Assembly: GCA_964472565.1 (NCBI GenBank) | Contig: CAYYNB010000025.1 | Coordinates: 1-47,090, forward strand | DNA from: DATAMF01 sp964472565 | GTDB lineage: Bacteria; Chloroflexota; Anaerolineae; Aggregatilineales; Aggregatilineaceae | Reading direction: 5' to 3' | DNA length: 47,090 bases | In this document: piece after piece, positions 26,530-34,936 of the stretch | How positions within the stretch are numbered: position 1 is the first letter of the stretch | Layout: each line of letters starts with the position of its first letter | Position numbers and translations under genes: made by a program | The notes under the pieces: model-generated | The model's input: only the letters and a program-made list of their open reading frames with translations | The model's database searches: none | Told to the model about the DNA's origin: nothing

Positions 26530-27435
26530 CCACTCTGTTGCGACTGGACCTTCGTCCTCCGTGACGCCCCGGCGGCGATTCTCGGCTGCCAGTTCGGTGA
26601 TTTCCCGAATATCGGCAAACTGCCGCGTCGAGTTCGAGATCGATCCAACCGCCAGCGTCATCAACGGAATCCGATCATTTTCTTTCATCATATAACCCCG
26701 TTCGCGGTCAATGAACGAATAGTGCTGCTGCGCTTCTTCCGCGAATCGGTCGGTCAGTCGTTTGACCAGCGTCTCCGACTTGTCCGAATAGCTGACCAGC
26801 ACGAAGTTGTCACTCCCCGCATGCCCCACAAAGTCGTTTGGCGTGCCGAGTTCGTCCAACACTTCGCCCATAATCAGCGCCATAAACCGCAGCACTTCAT
26901 TCCCCGCTACGAAGCCGTACACATCCTTAAACGGGTCATAATTGACCAGTTTGATGTCGAGATAGGTCCACACCTTATCTTCGCGCATCATCTCCCGCAG
27001 TTTTTCTTCGATCAATGAACTGCTCGGCAGACCGCTGTTCGGATCGGTGTAGTTATCTCGTTCCGCGCGCTCAATATGGTTTTTGACGCGCAGTTTCAGT
27101 TCTTCGATGTCGAACGGCTTGGTGATATAGTCGTCCGCTCCCAACTCCAATCCGGCGATCTTGTCGCTGCGTTCATCCTTCTGCGTCAGAAAGATGATCG
27201 GAATATGGCTGGTACGCGTCGTAGATCGCAGTTCACGACAAACATCATAGCCGTTCATATCGGGGAGCATGATGTCCAGCACAATCAATTGGGGCAGTTG
27301 TTTGCGTGTCAAGGTCAGCGCGTCGCCCCCACGCGGCGCGACCTGCACATCGTAGCCTTGCCCGCTGAAGTAAATACGCAGCATATTGGAAATATCGAAA
27401 TCGTCTTCGACAACTAAGATTCTGCCCTTAGCCAT
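26527..27435 (-). CDS. Response regulator with degenerate GGDEF domain
   Basis: The ATG at 27435 has GAGG five nt upstream. The 302-residue product has a receiver domain (4-122; Asp10/Asp11, phosphoacceptor Asp54, Thr84, Lys106). A GGDEF-like domain follows, opening with TDPNSGLP (130-137). The signature GGDEF is AGSDNF at 206-211, which lacks the metal and catalytic acidic residues, so diguanylate cyclase activity is unlikely. It could bind GTP or act as a protein-interaction output. It lies 155 nt upstream of the giant kinase in the same direction, with a repeat element between them. Confidence 0.88.
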   Translation of the reverse strand: MAKGRILVVEDDFDISNMLRIYFSGQGYDVQVAPRGGDALTLTRKQLPQLIVLDIMLPDMNGYDVCRELRSTTRTSHIPIIFLTQKDERSDKIAGLELGADDYITKPFDIEELKLRVKNHIERAERDNYTDPNSGLPSSSLIEEKLREMMREDKVWTYLDIKLVNYDPFKDVYGFVAGNEVLRFMALIMGEVLDELGTPNDFVGHAGSDNFVLVSYSDKSETLVKRLTDRFAEEAQQHYSFIDRERGYMMKENDRIPLMTLAVGSISNSTRQFADIREITELAAENRRRGVTEDEGPVATEW

Positions 27436-27601
27436 GCTCACCTCACTCTGTGGAGCCTTAACGGAATAAGACCGGGCCTTAAAATTTGCCTCAAATATAC
27501 ATTCAATTTACTTGAAATACCAGTGAGGGCCAGTACGCCCTTTTTATCATTTTAACCTTTTCCTCATCCCGCCGGGGTTTGCATTTCGTTAGGAGGTCCA
27601 C

Positions 27602-29371
27602 TCACACCGCCTGCCGCCGCTGGAGCCGCGCATATTTCCCGTTCCGCGCCAGCAGTTCACTGTGCGTTCCCGCCTCAACCAGCCGCCCATTTTCCAGCAC
27701 CAGAATCCGCCCGGCGTTTTGCACCGTGGACAGCCGGTGCGCCACAATAAACGTTGTCCGGTTTTGCCGCAGTTTGTCCATCGCCTGCTGGATCAGCGCC
27801 TCGGACTCCGTATCCAGCGCCGAGGTTGCCTCGTCCAGAATCAGCACGCGCGGATCCCGGATCAGCGCCCGCGCAATCGCGATCCGCTGCCGCTGCCCGC
27901 CCGACAGCCGCGCCCCGTTTTCCCCGATCCGCGTATCCAGGCCGTCCGGCAGCCCCGCGATGACATCGGTCAGATTAGCCTCTCGAATCGCATCCTGGAG
28001 CTTTTTTTCATCTATGTCGGTGATCCCATACAGGATATTTTCCCGGACTGTGCCTTCAAACAGGATTGTTTCCTGCGGCACCACCGACACAAAATGCCGG
28101 TACGTGCGCAGATCAAGCGTGTTCATATCCCGCCCATCCAGCAGAATCCGTCCCACCGATGGCCGGATAAACCCGATCACCAGGTTCAGCAGCGTCGATT
28201 TCCCCGCGCCCGAATGTCCCACAATCGCTACGGTTTCCCCGGCCTTCACCTCGACATTCAAATCTTCCAGGCACGAATCAAATGTATCCGGGTACGCGAA
28301 CGCCACATGCTCAAATTGAAAATAGCCCTGCACATCCTCAACCGGAATTTTCCCCTCATTATGTTCAATATCCGGCGATTCCAGAATCTCCCCCACCGAA
28401 TACAGCGATTCGAATCCCTTGCTGATCTCTGGCATCAGCGTCGTGATAAACAGAATCGAATTGGTTAAACTGCCGAAAAATCCGGTCAGCAGCACCACAT
28501 CCCCCGCCGTGATCGGGATCACCTGCGTATACGCCGCGTACGCCGCCGCCGCGAGGCATAACACCTCGAACATGCGAAACACCACCCACGACGACGCGCC
28601 GAAGACCGCGTTCACCCGGTCCAGCCGCATTCCCGCCTCGCGCACCGTGTTGAGCTGCTGCTCAATCCGTGCGATCTCCACCTCTTCGATACCGTGCGCC
28701 CGTGTCACCGGGATCAGGTGCAGCATTTCGGTCAGGCTGGACGACATCGCTTCCATTTCTTCGCGGAAAGCGCGGTTCCGTTTAGTGACATTCCCCCGCA
28801 GTGTCCAGATCAGCACCGCCGACAGCGGCACCGTCGCCAGGAAAAACAGCAGAAAAATCGGCGCGCGAATCGCCGTCACCACCAGCGCCACCAGCAGCGT
28901 AAAAATCGCGGACGGCATATCCTGGCACAGCCGCATCGTCAGTTGTTGGATCACCTCGACATCCCGCAGCAGTTTCGCTTGCAGCGCGCCCGTCGTCCGC
29001 CGGTGATAAAAGTTCATCGACAGATATTGCAGCCGCCGCGTCAGCGCCGACCGCAGCCGGTTTTCCATGTTGCGGTTGGCCGTGCTGATAAACCGGATAA
29101 ACAGGTAATGTCCGGGAATATTCTGGATAAAAATGCCGAACAGAATCGCCACATACAGCCACAAGTCCGCCAGCGAATGGCTTTCCGGCTCCGTCACGAC
29201 GTTCACAATCGCCGCCGTCAGAATCGGCATCGCCCACACGCCGCTGTGTTTGATCAGAAAGAAAACAACCGCGAGCAGCATCCGCCCATGCTCGCCTGAA
29301 TACAGCGTGAGCAGCGTCCGCAGCGGGTTTTCACCCCGGTAGCGCCGCTCCAATAAATTCAACTGGCCCAT
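27602..29371 (-). CDS. ABC exporter, fused membrane and ATPase domains
   Basis: This 589-residue half-transporter has an N-terminal membrane domain with about six helices (25-310). The ATPase domain (345-589) has Walker A GHSGAGKST, signature LSGGQRQR, Walker B RVLILDEATSALD and a switch His in VAHRLST. It would work as a dimer and export lipids, peptides or drugs; the family does not fix the substrate. Its start is 12 nt after the acyl-ACP reductase-like gene, so the two are co-transcribed, which makes a lipid or fatty-derived cargo plausible but unproven. Confidence 0.9.
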   Translation of the reverse strand: MGQLNLLERRYRGENPLRTLLTLYSGEHGRMLLAVVFFLIKHSGVWAMPILTAAIVNVVTEPESHSLADLWLYVAILFGIFIQNIPGHYLFIRFISTANRNMENRLRSALTRRLQYLSMNFYHRRTTGALQAKLLRDVEVIQQLTMRLCQDMPSAIFTLLVALVVTAIRAPIFLLFFLATVPLSAVLIWTLRGNVTKRNRAFREEMEAMSSSLTEMLHLIPVTRAHGIEEVEIARIEQQLNTVREAGMRLDRVNAVFGASSWVVFRMFEVLCLAAAAYAAYTQVIPITAGDVVLLTGFFGSLTNSILFITTLMPEISKGFESLYSVGEILESPDIEHNEGKIPVEDVQGYFQFEHVAFAYPDTFDSCLEDLNVEVKAGETVAIVGHSGAGKSTLLNLVIGFIRPSVGRILLDGRDMNTLDLRTYRHFVSVVPQETILFEGTVRENILYGITDIDEKKLQDAIREANLTDVIAGLPDGLDTRIGENGARLSGGQRQRIAIARALIRDPRVLILDEATSALDTESEALIQQAMDKLRQNRTTFIVAHRLSTVQNAGRILVLENGRLVEAGTHSELLARNGKYARLQRRQAV

Positions 29372-29383
29372 CCTGCATCCCTA

Positions 29384-30457
29384 TCAAGACCGCGCGGCTT
29401 GTTCCCGCACCCGGTCGATTTGTTCCTGTGTCACGGCCCGCTCAAAACTGCGGAATCCGCTGAGTTTGAACCCATGCCGCCCCGCGATAGCGCCGATCTC
29501 TTCCACCTGCTCCAGCGTGATATGTTTCCCCACGCTGTAATCTTCAAACCGTCCTTCGAGCGCCAGTGCCATCGTTTCCGCCATGCACGCGTAAGATTTT
29601 CCTTCCGGGAAACCGAAATTGAAATGAAAATCGACGGGTCCCGGCACTTCGACCATCCCGCCCTCGATCACCAGCACATCATCGCGTTTTTCCGCCACCC
29701 GCACCGACACATCGCGCGGGCGTGCCACGTCACATACCACCACGCCCGGCTTCAGGTGTTCCGGTTCGATCACCGACGACACAGCGCTGGTGACGGTCAG
29801 AATCAGGTCGCACGGATACACGCTGCTCATATCCGTGCTGGTGACGATCTGCGCTTTTTGTCCTTCGCATCGTTCCCGCACGGCGTCGAGCGCCTCCTGC
29901 CGCCGCCCGACCAGCACCAGTTCCGGCACTTCGCGCGCCAGAATCTCCGCGCAGACGCTCCCGATCACGCCTGTTGCGCCGACCACTGCCGCCGCCGCCT
30001 GGCTGGTATCGATCCCCATCTGCCGCGCCGCTTCGCGCACCGCTTCCACCGCCATATACACCGTATACGCATCCCCGTTGGTGACGGGCATAGCCAGCCG
30101 CTGGGCAATCGCCTCGCCCGCATCCCCCACTACCGACGTATACGCACCCAACCCCAAAATCATCGCGCCGAGTGTTTCCGCTTTATGCCCACACGCGACA
30201 ATCTTGTTATAAACCCGCTCTACCGGCAGTTTAAGCATGGTCTTGGGCGTAAACGGGCACGCGATAAACCATCCCTTGATCTCTTTTCCCGTTGCCGCCG
30301 ACTGCACCCCCGTGATCTCGGAGATGTACACGGGAGGGAAAAACTGCGAAAGATAATTGACCTGGCCTTCGGTCAGCACTTTACCCACCAGCGGCCATTT
30401 TCGAGACACGTCTCTTTTCGGATCAATTGGATGAATGATAAATGCGAAGGTGTCCAC
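29384..30457 (-). CDS. Long-chain acyl-ACP reductase homologue
   Basis: The 357-residue protein resembles cyanobacterial acyl-ACP reductase (AAR), which reduces fatty acyl-ACP to fatty aldehyde with NADPH. Shared marks are the N-terminal HPxDxxRD-VSRKWP start, PPVYISEITGVQSATG-like region (41-57), Rossmann loop GATGVIGS (160-167) and the active-site Cys in YACMAE (Cys291), matching the Cys that carries the thioester in AAR. The final KHITLEQVEEIGAIAGRHGFKL also matches. Start is a GTG with GAGG upstream. No aldehyde-deformylating oxygenase is in the window, so aldehyde or alcohol, not alkane, is the likelier product. It is co-transcribed with the exporter downstream. Confidence 0.82.
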   Translation of the reverse strand: MDTFAFIIHPIDPKRDVSRKWPLVGKVLTEGQVNYLSQFFPPVYISEITGVQSAATGKEIKGWFIACPFTPKTMLKLPVERVYNKIVACGHKAETLGAMILGLGAYTSVVGDAGEAIAQRLAMPVTNGDAYTVYMAVEAVREAARQMGIDTSQAAAAVVGATGVIGSVCAEILAREVPELVLVGRRQEALDAVRERCEGQKAQIVTSTDMSSVYPCDLILTVTSAVSSVIEPEHLKPGVVVCDVARPRDVSVRVAEKRDDVLVIEGGMVEVPGPVDFHFNFGFPEGKSYACMAETMALALEGRFEDYSVGKHITLEQVEEIGAIAGRHGFKLSGFRSFERAVTQEQIDRVREQAARS

Positions 30458-30597
30458 AGAATCCTCATAGCTGAAGCGAACATCAGTGCGACTCTACCAT
30501 GTTCCCTTCCCCTAAGGAATAGGTATCTTGTCGTGGGTTATATCTTACCGCACATCCGCTTATTCTGCCTTAAGTATTTCTTATGGCAACCCCGCCA

Positions 30598-31965
30598 TTA
30601 CTCCCAGGGTTCGAGGAACGCATCTTCCGATTCGATGTTGCGTGGATACCGCCGCTTGTGCTGCTTAGCCACCGATGCCCGTACCTTGTGATGATCGCTC
30701 TCTTCATACGAAATATTGCGGTTGATCACGCGGCGGTCGGGCGAGGCGAACAGAATCACATCCGATTCAATCATCCGTGCGGGCATCACGATCATCCCCG
30801 CGCCAATCCGCGCATTATGCCCCACACACCCGCCCAGCACCGCCTGCCCTGTGTCTTCCAGATCGCCATGAATATTCATCGCCCGCATCGGTGCCGGCAG
30901 CAGGTTAAAGTCCGTGAAGGTCGTGCCCGCCCCGACGAAGCTGTTCCGCCCCACGACGCACATTTGCAGGCATGTATTTTGCGCCACAATTGTATATTCC
31001 ATCAGCGTTGTCATAAACAGCGCCGCGCGGAACGGCAAAAAGCTGTTATTCCCAACCACGCTCAACATCAACTGGCAGCCCTGCGCCACATTGACGTTAT
31101 CCCCGATCACGCTGTTATCGATCACCGCCCCCGGCCCGATATAACACCCGCGCCCAATGGTTGTCGGACCCAGAATCGTTGCCGACGGATCGATGATCGT
31201 GCCCTCCCCCACCTGCACCACTTTCGAGCACGACAGCACCTGTTTTTGTTCCAGAATCGCGCGGAACAGCATCTTCAGCGCGACCATATTATGCTCTGTC
31301 ACCAGTTTTTCGAACCGCCGCCCGCGTGAGAACACGCCCATGATGATATTGGCATAATAGATATGCACCCAGCTATCAATCGACAAACACGTGCGCAGGG
31401 TCAGCAGATGGGTCAGGTCCATTTCGCGCCCCATCTCGCCACCTTTACCGCTCGGACGCAGATTGGTCATCGAGTCGGGAATATTGTAGTAGCCGATCTC
31501 TTTGAACTCGCTGTAAATTGGCACTTCGCGCCAATGCCGCGCCTCGACATACCCGTTCGGGAAATACCACATATCCAGCGGATAATACAGCGCCCGCCCG
31601 TTCATATCCCCCATCGGTTCCAGCCGCGACAGCGGCACCGCGTACTTCATCCACGCTGCGTCGTTCGCGGGCAGTACCGCGCGGCTCGGCAGCCGGCTGG
31701 ATCGCGCTTGTTCGAAAAACTCGCGGAAAAATTCAATATCGAAGTACAGATTGTCCCGGTACACCACAAGCTCGCCGCCTTCCGGCGCGACATGCGCCAG
31801 ATCGCGCACATGATCAATCGGCAGTTCGGCGGGTGTAGGGCCAATCACCTCGTCCAGAATATCCGCATGATGCAGTTTCAGCGTCTTGTTCATAATGCTT
31901 AAATCGCGGGCCGGTTCGTTAAACGGCGCGACAAGGTGTTTGTCTTCAATAATAAACTTGCGCAT
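30598..31965 (-). CDS. GlmU-like protein with left-handed beta-helix domain
   Basis: The 455-residue protein begins like a sugar-nucleotidyltransferase (FIIEDKHLVAPFNEPARDLSIMNKTLKL) but lacks a clear GG-x-TR pyrophosphorylase loop. The C-terminal half (about 250-420) has hexapeptide repeats of a left-handed beta-helix: VGEGTIIDPSATILGPTTIG, CYIGPGAVIDNSVIGDNVN, and VGRNSFVGAGTTF. Such helices often carry acyltransferase sites between trimer subunits. AAGGA lies before the ATG. It is 140 bp upstream of the acyl-ACP reductase homologue, same strand, which hints at acyl transfer in a lipid or glycolipid route. Exact reaction unknown. Confidence 0.75.
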   Translation of the reverse strand: MRKFIIEDKHLVAPFNEPARDLSIMNKTLKLHHADILDEVIGPTPAELPIDHVRDLAHVAPEGGELVVYRDNLYFDIEFFREFFEQARSSRLPSRAVLPANDAAWMKYAVPLSRLEPMGDMNGRALYYPLDMWYFPNGYVEARHWREVPIYSEFKEIGYYNIPDSMTNLRPSGKGGEMGREMDLTHLLTLRTCLSIDSWVHIYYANIIMGVFSRGRRFEKLVTEHNMVALKMLFRAILEQKQVLSCSKVVQVGEGTIIDPSATILGPTTIGRGCYIGPGAVIDNSVIGDNVNVAQGCQLMLSVVGNNSFLPFRAALFMTTLMEYTIVAQNTCLQMCVVGRNSFVGAGTTFTDFNLLPAPMRAMNIHGDLEDTGQAVLGGCVGHNARIGAGMIVMPARMIESDVILFASPDRRVINRNISYEESDHHKVRASVAKQHKRRYPRNIESEDAFLEPWE

Positions 31966-32051
31966 CGGAAATCCTTCGATCTATTTCAGTCCACGCTTAA
32001 GTATGGTCTATCCTGCGCGCTGAAGCAAACCGCCGCGATCCGTATTTTATT

Positions 32052-32334
32052 TTAGGCTATCCAGGAAAATAACGATCCCAACCCTGAGCTAATCATTATC
32101 CACATCTTCTGAAGCACACCGCGTGCGATACCATTGGCAAACAGGGTGGATCGAACGCGGAGACATTTTGTAGGGGCAGGTTTGCAAACCTGCCCCCTGC
32201 CTTTACGCCCCACGACCGGACATCCTCATCGGATGTTTAATCGTTCATAGCCTCGCCAACAGTATCGCGGATTAGCAACCCTGAGAGAAGGATTAAGAAG
32301 GAATGGGGGAAAGAAAATAGCGGTGCAGCCTTAT
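32052..32334. repeat. TTAGGC inverted-repeat element, copy interrupted by an insertion
   Basis: The left end is TTAGGCTATCCAGGAAAATA (from 32052) and the right end is ATAGCGGTGCAGCCTTAT (to 32334). Removal of 32089-32275 and one copy of the duplicated CAACCCTGAG leaves about 86 bp that align with the 98-bp copies. It accounts for most of the 389-bp gap between the hydrolase and the beta-helix gene. Confidence 0.75.
32089..32275. mobile_element. 187-bp non-coding insertion with 10-bp target duplication
   Basis: The segment starts CTAATC and ends GATTAG (6-bp inverted ends). It is flanked by CAACCCTGAG at 32079-32088 and again at 32276-32285. It has no open frame of note but contains the palindrome GGGGCAGGTTTG / CAAACCTGCCCC (32173-32196). 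Similar modules (palindrome, then CATCCTCATC and TGTTTAATCG) occur at 42.5 kb. This looks like a MITE moved by a transposase encoded elsewhere. Confidence 0.7.
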
Positions 32335-32354
32335 CTGGCAGGGTTGGAAAAGGG

Positions 32355-33170
32355 TCACGTGGTGGTATACAGCCACGTGCGCAGCGTCGTGATAAATCGA
32401 TCCGGGGAATCCATCATAATGAAATGTCCCGCATCCGGGAACCACTCAATCTGGGCATGCGGAACACCCGCCTTGAGCGTTTTGTGTTCGCTGGGCCGCA
32501 CAATAATATCGCGCTTTCCATACATCCCCAGCGTGGGCACGATGACCTGATTCAGTTCAGGTCGTAAATCGGTTTGGCGCAGCGTGCCAATGCTCTGGAA
32601 AAACGATTCCATGCTGATCATGGACACATCTTTGTTGATCATCCGCGCCATCTCGCGCCCATTTTTCGCCATAAAATAGCTGTAGCCGCGCAAAAAGACC
32701 CGCAGCCCCCGTCCGCCAAACAGCCAGAAAAACGAGGCCATCGTCGGGTTGCCCGACACCTTCAGCAGCATATTCAGCGATTGTCCATTAATCGGGGAAC
32801 CGATCACGCAGACCTTGACAACTTTTTCGGGGTGGCGAATGGCCATGCTTAACGATACCGTGCCGCCCATCGAATGTCCGATCAGCGGTGCCTTTTTGAT
32901 CCCCATTCGATCCATAAACTGGTAGACCATCTCGACATAGGTCGGCACGGTGAACGAGTCGCGCGCCTGCCGTTCTTCCGGCCCCACCACGCCCGACTCC
33001 CCAAAACCAAAAAAGTCCAGGGCGTAGGTGCGAAACTCACGACCCAATACTTCAATCGTTTCGCGCCACAACGCCCAGGAACCCAGCCAGCCATGCAGTA
33101 ACAGCACAGGGCGGCCCCGCCCGTATGTTTCGTAATGAATGATTCCTGGGTCCGTGACAAGTGATGGCAC
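32355..33170 (-). CDS. Alpha/beta hydrolase, Ser nucleophile
   Basis: The GTG at 33170 is chosen because GGAGG lies 11 nt upstream and because the product then aligns end to end with the paralogue at 13769-15022 (HYExxGRGRPVxLxHGWLGSW). The 271-residue protein shows DFFGFGESG, nucleophile elbow GHSMGG (Ser in place of the Asp of the paralogue), a compact cap and GKRDIIV / GHFIMMD for the acid and His. Hydrolase or lipase-type activity is likely; substrate unknown. A hairpin CCGGG-CATT-CCCGG lies upstream at 33215-33228, between it and the GTPase gene. It may attenuate transcription, though no strong U-run follows. Confidence 0.85.
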   Translation of the reverse strand: MPSLVTDPGIIHYETYGRGRPVLLLHGWLGSWALWRETIEVLGREFRTYALDFFGFGESGVVGPEERQARDSFTVPTYVEMVYQFMDRMGIKKAPLIGHSMGGTVSLSMAIRHPEKVVKVCVIGSPINGQSLNMLLKVSGNPTMASFFWLFGGRGLRVFLRGYSYFMAKNGREMARMINKDVSMISMESFFQSIGTLRQTDLRPELNQVIVPTLGMYGKRDIIVRPSEHKTLKAGVPHAQIEWFPDAGHFIMMDSPDRFITTLRTWLYTTT

Positions 33171-33274
33171 GTCTGGTTCGGCCTCCAGAGCGCAAGAGAT
33201 AGCACGCAAAGCTGCCGGGCATTCCCGGTAGCATCCCCGGCCTGAACTGCACCGGGGAGATCAGGGGAACCGCT

Positions 33275-33817
33275 CTAGGTATCCATCTCTTCGAGGATCG
33301 AATACAGCAGCTCCAAAAGCACGTTTTTGACGCTCTCTTTGTTCGTCGCAATACACGGCAGCAGCTTGACGTTTTCCTCGATCCGCAGTGCAATCCGCAA
33401 ATCGTCCGGCGACCAGGCCTCGGGGTGATCCTGTTTATTCGCAGCCACCACATAGGGTGTGGGGGCATACGCCCGGAACGTTTCTAGGATACTCTTGGCT
33501 TCCCGGAACGTTTCAGGTTTGGCGCTGTCCACCATCACCACAAACCCCAGCATTCCTTCCGCCAGAATTTCCCACATAAAGTCAAACCGCCGTTGACCGG
33601 GTGTACCAAACAGGTACAGCACCAGATCGTCATCCACCGTAATACGACCAAAGTCCATGGCGACGGTGGTTTGCGACTTTGTGCCGAACTCTGCTGACTC
33701 CGCCGAAATATTCTCGTCCGTCGTGACGACATCAATTTCGCTGATAGAGCGGATAAATTCGGTCTTGCCCGCGCTGAACGGGCCGGTGATGACCATTTTG
33801 ACTGTTTGCATGGGCAT
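33275..33817 (-). CDS. MglA/Gtr-like small GTPase
   Basis: The ATG at 33817 (MPMQTVKMVITGP) is preferred, with GGAAGAG 11 nt upstream. The 180-residue protein has G1 GPFSAGKT (11-18), G3 FGTPGQ, and G4 NKQD, typical of bacterial Ras-like GTPases such as those coupled to roadblock proteins. No C-terminal membrane anchor is present. It lies 36 nt after the DUF4388 gene, a pairing often seen in deep-branching phyla and cell-polarity or signalling modules. The regulator (GAP or GEF) is not evident in the window. Confidence 0.85.
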   Translation of the reverse strand: MPMQTVKMVITGPFSAGKTEFIRSISEIDVVTTDENISAESAEFGTKSQTTVAMDFGRITVDDDLVLYLFGTPGQRRFDFMWEILAEGMLGFVVMVDSAKPETFREAKSILETFRAYAPTPYVVAANKQDHPEAWSPDDLRIALRIEENVKLLPCIATNKESVKNVLLELLYSILEEMDT

Positions 33818-33853
33818 GGTCAGTCTCACTCTTCCGTATAATAGATATAAAGT

Positions 33854-34729
33854 TTATGATTCCTTGATCTTAGCGATCAAGCGTTCAACAACACTCCGTT
33901 TAACCATCGGGGCCTGGACAGCACGTGGTCGCGGTGCCGGGGCTTGCATCCCCTGCGACTTCACCAGTTCCACTAACCCCGCCTGTAGCAATCCGTAAAC
34001 GGCCTGCCGAATCTGCATGTCCGTCATATTACAGGCTTTAGCAATCTGCCGGATCGAGTTTTTAGGATTCACAAACGACACCACGCGCCATTCTTCAACG
34101 CTCAGGTGCATCCCCTTAAACTTCTCACCGGGTGGATCCACAATCTTTAATGCCATATCCAGGTTCGGCAGTTCGTCTTCCAACGGCTTCACCGCTTGCA
34201 GCCGCCGCGTCCCCTCGACAATCACATTTTTCAAATCTACCGGAACCGTAATCCGCTCTGGCGGCGGCGTGACGTTTTCCTCGAAAACAAATGGCTCCTG
34301 GTTCCAGGCCATCACATCATAGACAATATCCAACGTATGCTGCTGGATGCTGCGCACCACATCAACCTGGGTGACATAGTTGGCGTTGATCAGCATCAGC
34401 GCCAGGGCTTTATCCGAATACTTACTGCCCCGCTCTCGAATCACGCGTGCTTGCTCGGCATTCAGTTTGCCCGCCTTATGCAGCACATTCGCCAGGTGTC
34501 CGTCTTGCTCGCCCACCGAAGCCAGAATCAGCTTCCCTTCCCGAAAGGCGAGCGTTGCCTTTTCTTCACCAGGGACCACCTTCGGACGCGACTCGCCGCG
34601 CCCATCTTTGATCATCTCTTTGGTGACAATCGGCTCGTACACATGCAGCGTGCCCGTTTTACGCGCGAGGTTGATCAGGTGCAGTATTTGAGTCGCACTG
34701 AAATCCGCCAAATTACCTTTGAGCGCCAT
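33854..34729 (-). CDS. DUF4388 signalling protein
   Basis: The 291-residue protein opens with MALKGNLADFSATQILHLINLARKTGTLHV, the DUF4388 (PATAN-like) signature, with the core ending near GKLILASVG. A helical middle (DKALALMLINANYVTQ, then DIVYDVMAWNQEPFVFEE) repeats the usual C-terminal half of this family. A winged-helix-like end (VNPKNSIRQIAKACNMTDMQIRQAVYGLLQAGLVEL) follows. In other bacteria such proteins work with Ras-like GTPases. Here the GTPase gene lies directly downstream. A sigma-70 promoter is at 34794-34822. Confidence 0.85.
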   Translation of the reverse strand: MALKGNLADFSATQILHLINLARKTGTLHVYEPIVTKEMIKDGRGESRPKVVPGEEKATLAFREGKLILASVGEQDGHLANVLHKAGKLNAEQARVIRERGSKYSDKALALMLINANYVTQVDVVRSIQQHTLDIVYDVMAWNQEPFVFEENVTPPPERITVPVDLKNVIVEGTRRLQAVKPLEDELPNLDMALKIVDPPGEKFKGMHLSVEEWRVVSFVNPKNSIRQIAKACNMTDMQIRQAVYGLLQAGLVELVKSQGMQAPAPRPRAVQAPMVKRSVVERLIAKIKES

Positions 34730-34758
34730 GGACGACTTTACCTATAACTAGACGGCGG

Positions 34759-34774
34759 GCAAGTTAAAACTTGC
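34759..34774. promoter_or_regulatory. 16-bp palindrome in the DUF4388 leader
   Basis: GCAAGTT, AA, AACTTGC, a perfect palindrome about 13-28 nt after the predicted transcription start. It may be an operator or a small leader stem-loop. Confidence 0.35.
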
Positions 34775-34793
34775 ACGTTGGAATAATGCGCGC

Positions 34794-34822
34794 ATTATAC
34801 CTTGCCCCAAAAGCCGAGTCAA
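34794..34822 (-). promoter_or_regulatory. Sigma-70 promoter for DUF4388-GTPase operon
   Basis: On the minus strand TTGACT (34822-34817), 17-nt spacer, TATAAT (34799-34794), close to the consensus. Transcription should begin near 34787 and run through the DUF4388, GTPase and possibly hydrolase genes. Confidence 0.8.
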
Positions 34823-34936
34823 CCGGACCAAAGAGGGAAACCAGACCCGGCGTCAATTGGATATCCCTCATAGCCCTCCCTATCCATTCTATGGTACATT
34901 CGTCATCAAATAATCGTTCATTGTGGAGCATATTCT

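Noticed and set aside
29384..30457. Alkane biosynthesis pair (reductase plus deformylating oxygenase)
   Set aside because: Only the reductase homologue is present; no ferritin-like oxygenase gene was found in the window.
29399..30691. 430-residue open frame on the plus strand
   Set aside because: Antisense to the acyl-ACP reductase homologue, which has the Rossmann loop and active-site Cys.
33211..33232. Terminator between the GTPase and hydrolase genes
   Set aside because: There is a good stem (CCGGG / CCCGG) but on the minus strand it is followed only by TTT, so read-through is likely.
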